Of a DNA stretch of 64,000 bases, positions 62,337-64,000 are shown in pieces. The stretch is from Boswellia sacra (Eukaryota > Streptophyta > Magnoliopsida > Sapindales > Burseraceae). The stretch is taken from the NCBI GenBank assembly GCA_013180625.2, contig SNVD02002577.1, forward strand, positions 1,592,706 to 1,656,705, given 5' to 3'. The notes below the pieces were generated by a model. That model searched no databases and was not told the origin of the DNA. It saw only the letters and a list, made by a program, of their open reading frames with translations. The position numbers and the translations under genes were made by a program. The number at the start of each line of letters is the position of its first letter. Position 1 is the first letter of the stretch.

Positions 62337-64000
62337 CTGTAATATATGTATTGAATTAAGAATAATACTACTCTTATAAATTATTTATATAAATTTATTT
62401 TATAAATTATTTATACAAACTCATTTATATAAATTAATATAATATAATATGATTTGATAAATAAATACAATAATTTAATAAATATATATTAATAATAAAT
62501 AACATTAATTAATATATAAGTGATGTATTAATTATATAAAAATATCATATCAATTTATACATATAAACTTATATAAATAATTTATATAAATAACATTCCA
62601 TTTTAAATTACACATACAATAAACGGATGTCAGAGATTACGCTACTGACGCATGATTTGACTGAGTGAACGTGCATATCCAATTATCAATCATGTTCACT
62701 AATTGGTGTAACAATGTCTACATCGCATCTTTGCCATTGTCAAATTCTTTTCAAACTTGCATATGCATGCGCTCCCAACTAATTAATAAAGGGATACTAT
62801 CAAAAACATCCCTATGGTTTGCCTCAACTGAAACGGAAAGCCTTAATTATGTTCATGTCATTGTGTCCCTTTTGATTGCAATTCTTATATTATCCGAGTC
62901 CAAACTAAAAGATTGGGAAACATTTCATTTAGCCCCTAAATGGGGGGCCATTTTAAAATAGCTTTGTTCCGAAAAATTTTCAAGCCAAAAGCCACCAACT
63001 CTCAGAATTACTATAATGCCCTCACCCCCACCATTGAATAACTCTAGGACCTTATCTATCCCATCCCTTCCCCTCCCCTCTAACCATTTGCCGTTTCGTC
63101 TCTCCCTCGAGAAATCAAAACGTGAAACCTAAAAACCGCAACATCTGCAAAAATTGTTTGTTGTTTGCCGTTTCTTCAACATCCCCTGCCCTTACCTGTA
63201 ACTCTGTTTCGTCTCCCCAAAAATTGCAGAGAGGGAACTTTGCCTACCTTAGATAGAGGCTATTGGGATGAAAATTTTTGTTTTGGAGGCTACTTTTAAT
63301 TGGGGACCAAATCTGAAAATTTTCCTAAAAGATTTCGTTTATTTTTTAACAAACGCAGGAGGATACAATAAGTATTTGATTCTTAAAACCTTAAAACTAT
63401 ATAATTATATTTAATAAAAAATTAAATTTAAATTTTTTTAAGGAATACCACTCTTTACAAAGGCTGACATCTCTTCACCTTCTCTCAACATCTATAAACC
63501 CCCTTCTTCTAGAAACGCCGCTGATCAAACTGTGGTCACCGACAATCAATACAAATTTCTGGATACAGTCTTCATAGCCATTGTCAGCTTGGCCTGAAAG
63601 GCTGATCTTGGTCTATCTCTAGGCCTGTAACGCCTCAAGCGACAGCGTGGGAAGCACATGCAGTCTGCCGCCTAGCCTTGCAAGGCCAAACACGGCTGAG
63701 ACTTTGGAGTCCGATTACTTTGCCTTTGGTTAGTTTTCCTTAATTCCTCTGTTAGGTTACCGAGAAAATAAGAATTAAAAAAAAAGAAAAGAAACGGAGC
63801 TGTTGAGTTTGCTGAAGTTACATCGCTTTATATTTTTCACTGTTTCTAGGTGAAATTGAAGAAAAACCAATGAGTTTCTACTTGACCAGAATTTCTATCT
63901 ATGGTTGCTGAGTTTCTTAAAATTAAAAAAAAAAAAAAGTTAGGTTTTTGAACTGAGTTGTTAAAAAATCAAATTATTTTGAATCTTATTGGCTGAGAAT
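62337..64000. other. Intergenic to the right edge, no gene recognised
   Basis: Apart from the possible MITE, no protein family was recognised on either strand. A CT-rich, promoter-like zone at about 63000-63220 might precede a gene beyond the edge, but no start can be assigned. Confidence 0.5.
62350..62600. mobile_element. Possible AT-rich MITE with terminal inverted repeats
   Basis: The left part (TTATAAATTATTTATATAAAT, ~62370) pairs with the reverse complement of the right part (ATTTATATAAATAACATTCC region, ~62575-62600). There is no coding potential. AT-richness makes chance pairing possible. Confidence 0.4.

Overview
This is nuclear DNA from a flowering plant, almost certainly a woody eudicot. 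The genes are intron-rich with canonical GT..AG junctions, the intergenic DNA is AT-rich and full of retrotransposons, and the exons match eudicot gene families. Citrus or a relative would fit, but the sequence alone does not fix the species. No RNA gene, CRISPR array or bacterial operon was seen.

Layout. (1) 1-2756, minus: the 5' part of RSH1, a plastid RelA/SpoT homologue that runs off the left edge. (2) 5842-8594, minus: a universal-stress-protein domain fused to a kinase-like domain whose catalytic signatures are degenerate. (3) 9753-29863: a block of nested transposons. It holds a decayed Ty1-copia element (minus) with a hAT-like fragment in one LTR, a second truncated copia (plus) interrupted by a 3.8 kb CACTA-like element carrying a piece of a PP2C phosphatase gene, and a truncated Ty3-gypsy remnant with a degenerate tandem array. 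(4) 30402-32238, minus: a polygalacturonase. (5) 33085-35040, minus: two small related genes of unknown function. (6) 36366-42523, plus: a complete 15-exon sucrose synthase. (7) 44697-46960, minus: a complete 8-exon GH9 endo-1,4-beta-glucanase. (8) 50851-57166: a Ty3-gypsy element with near-identical LTRs, flanked by 167-bp direct repeats instead of the usual 5-bp target duplication. (9) 57246-62118, minus: a type I pectin methylesterase gene whose last exon carries a 7-bp frameshifting duplication and whose 3.1-kb second intron contains a non-autonomous hAT element with a perfect 8-bp target duplication. The rest, to 64000, holds no recognised gene.

Functionally, four of the genes between 30 and 62 kb act on the plant cell wall or its precursor: polygalacturonase and pectin methylesterase on pectin, GH9 glucanase on beta-1,4-glucan, and sucrose synthase supplying UDP-glucose. 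They lie on both strands with separate promoters, so this is proximity, not an operon. The least ordinary observations are the 167-bp repeats flanking the gypsy element, the gene-capturing CACTA element, the pectin methylesterase frameshift and the degenerate USP-kinase.
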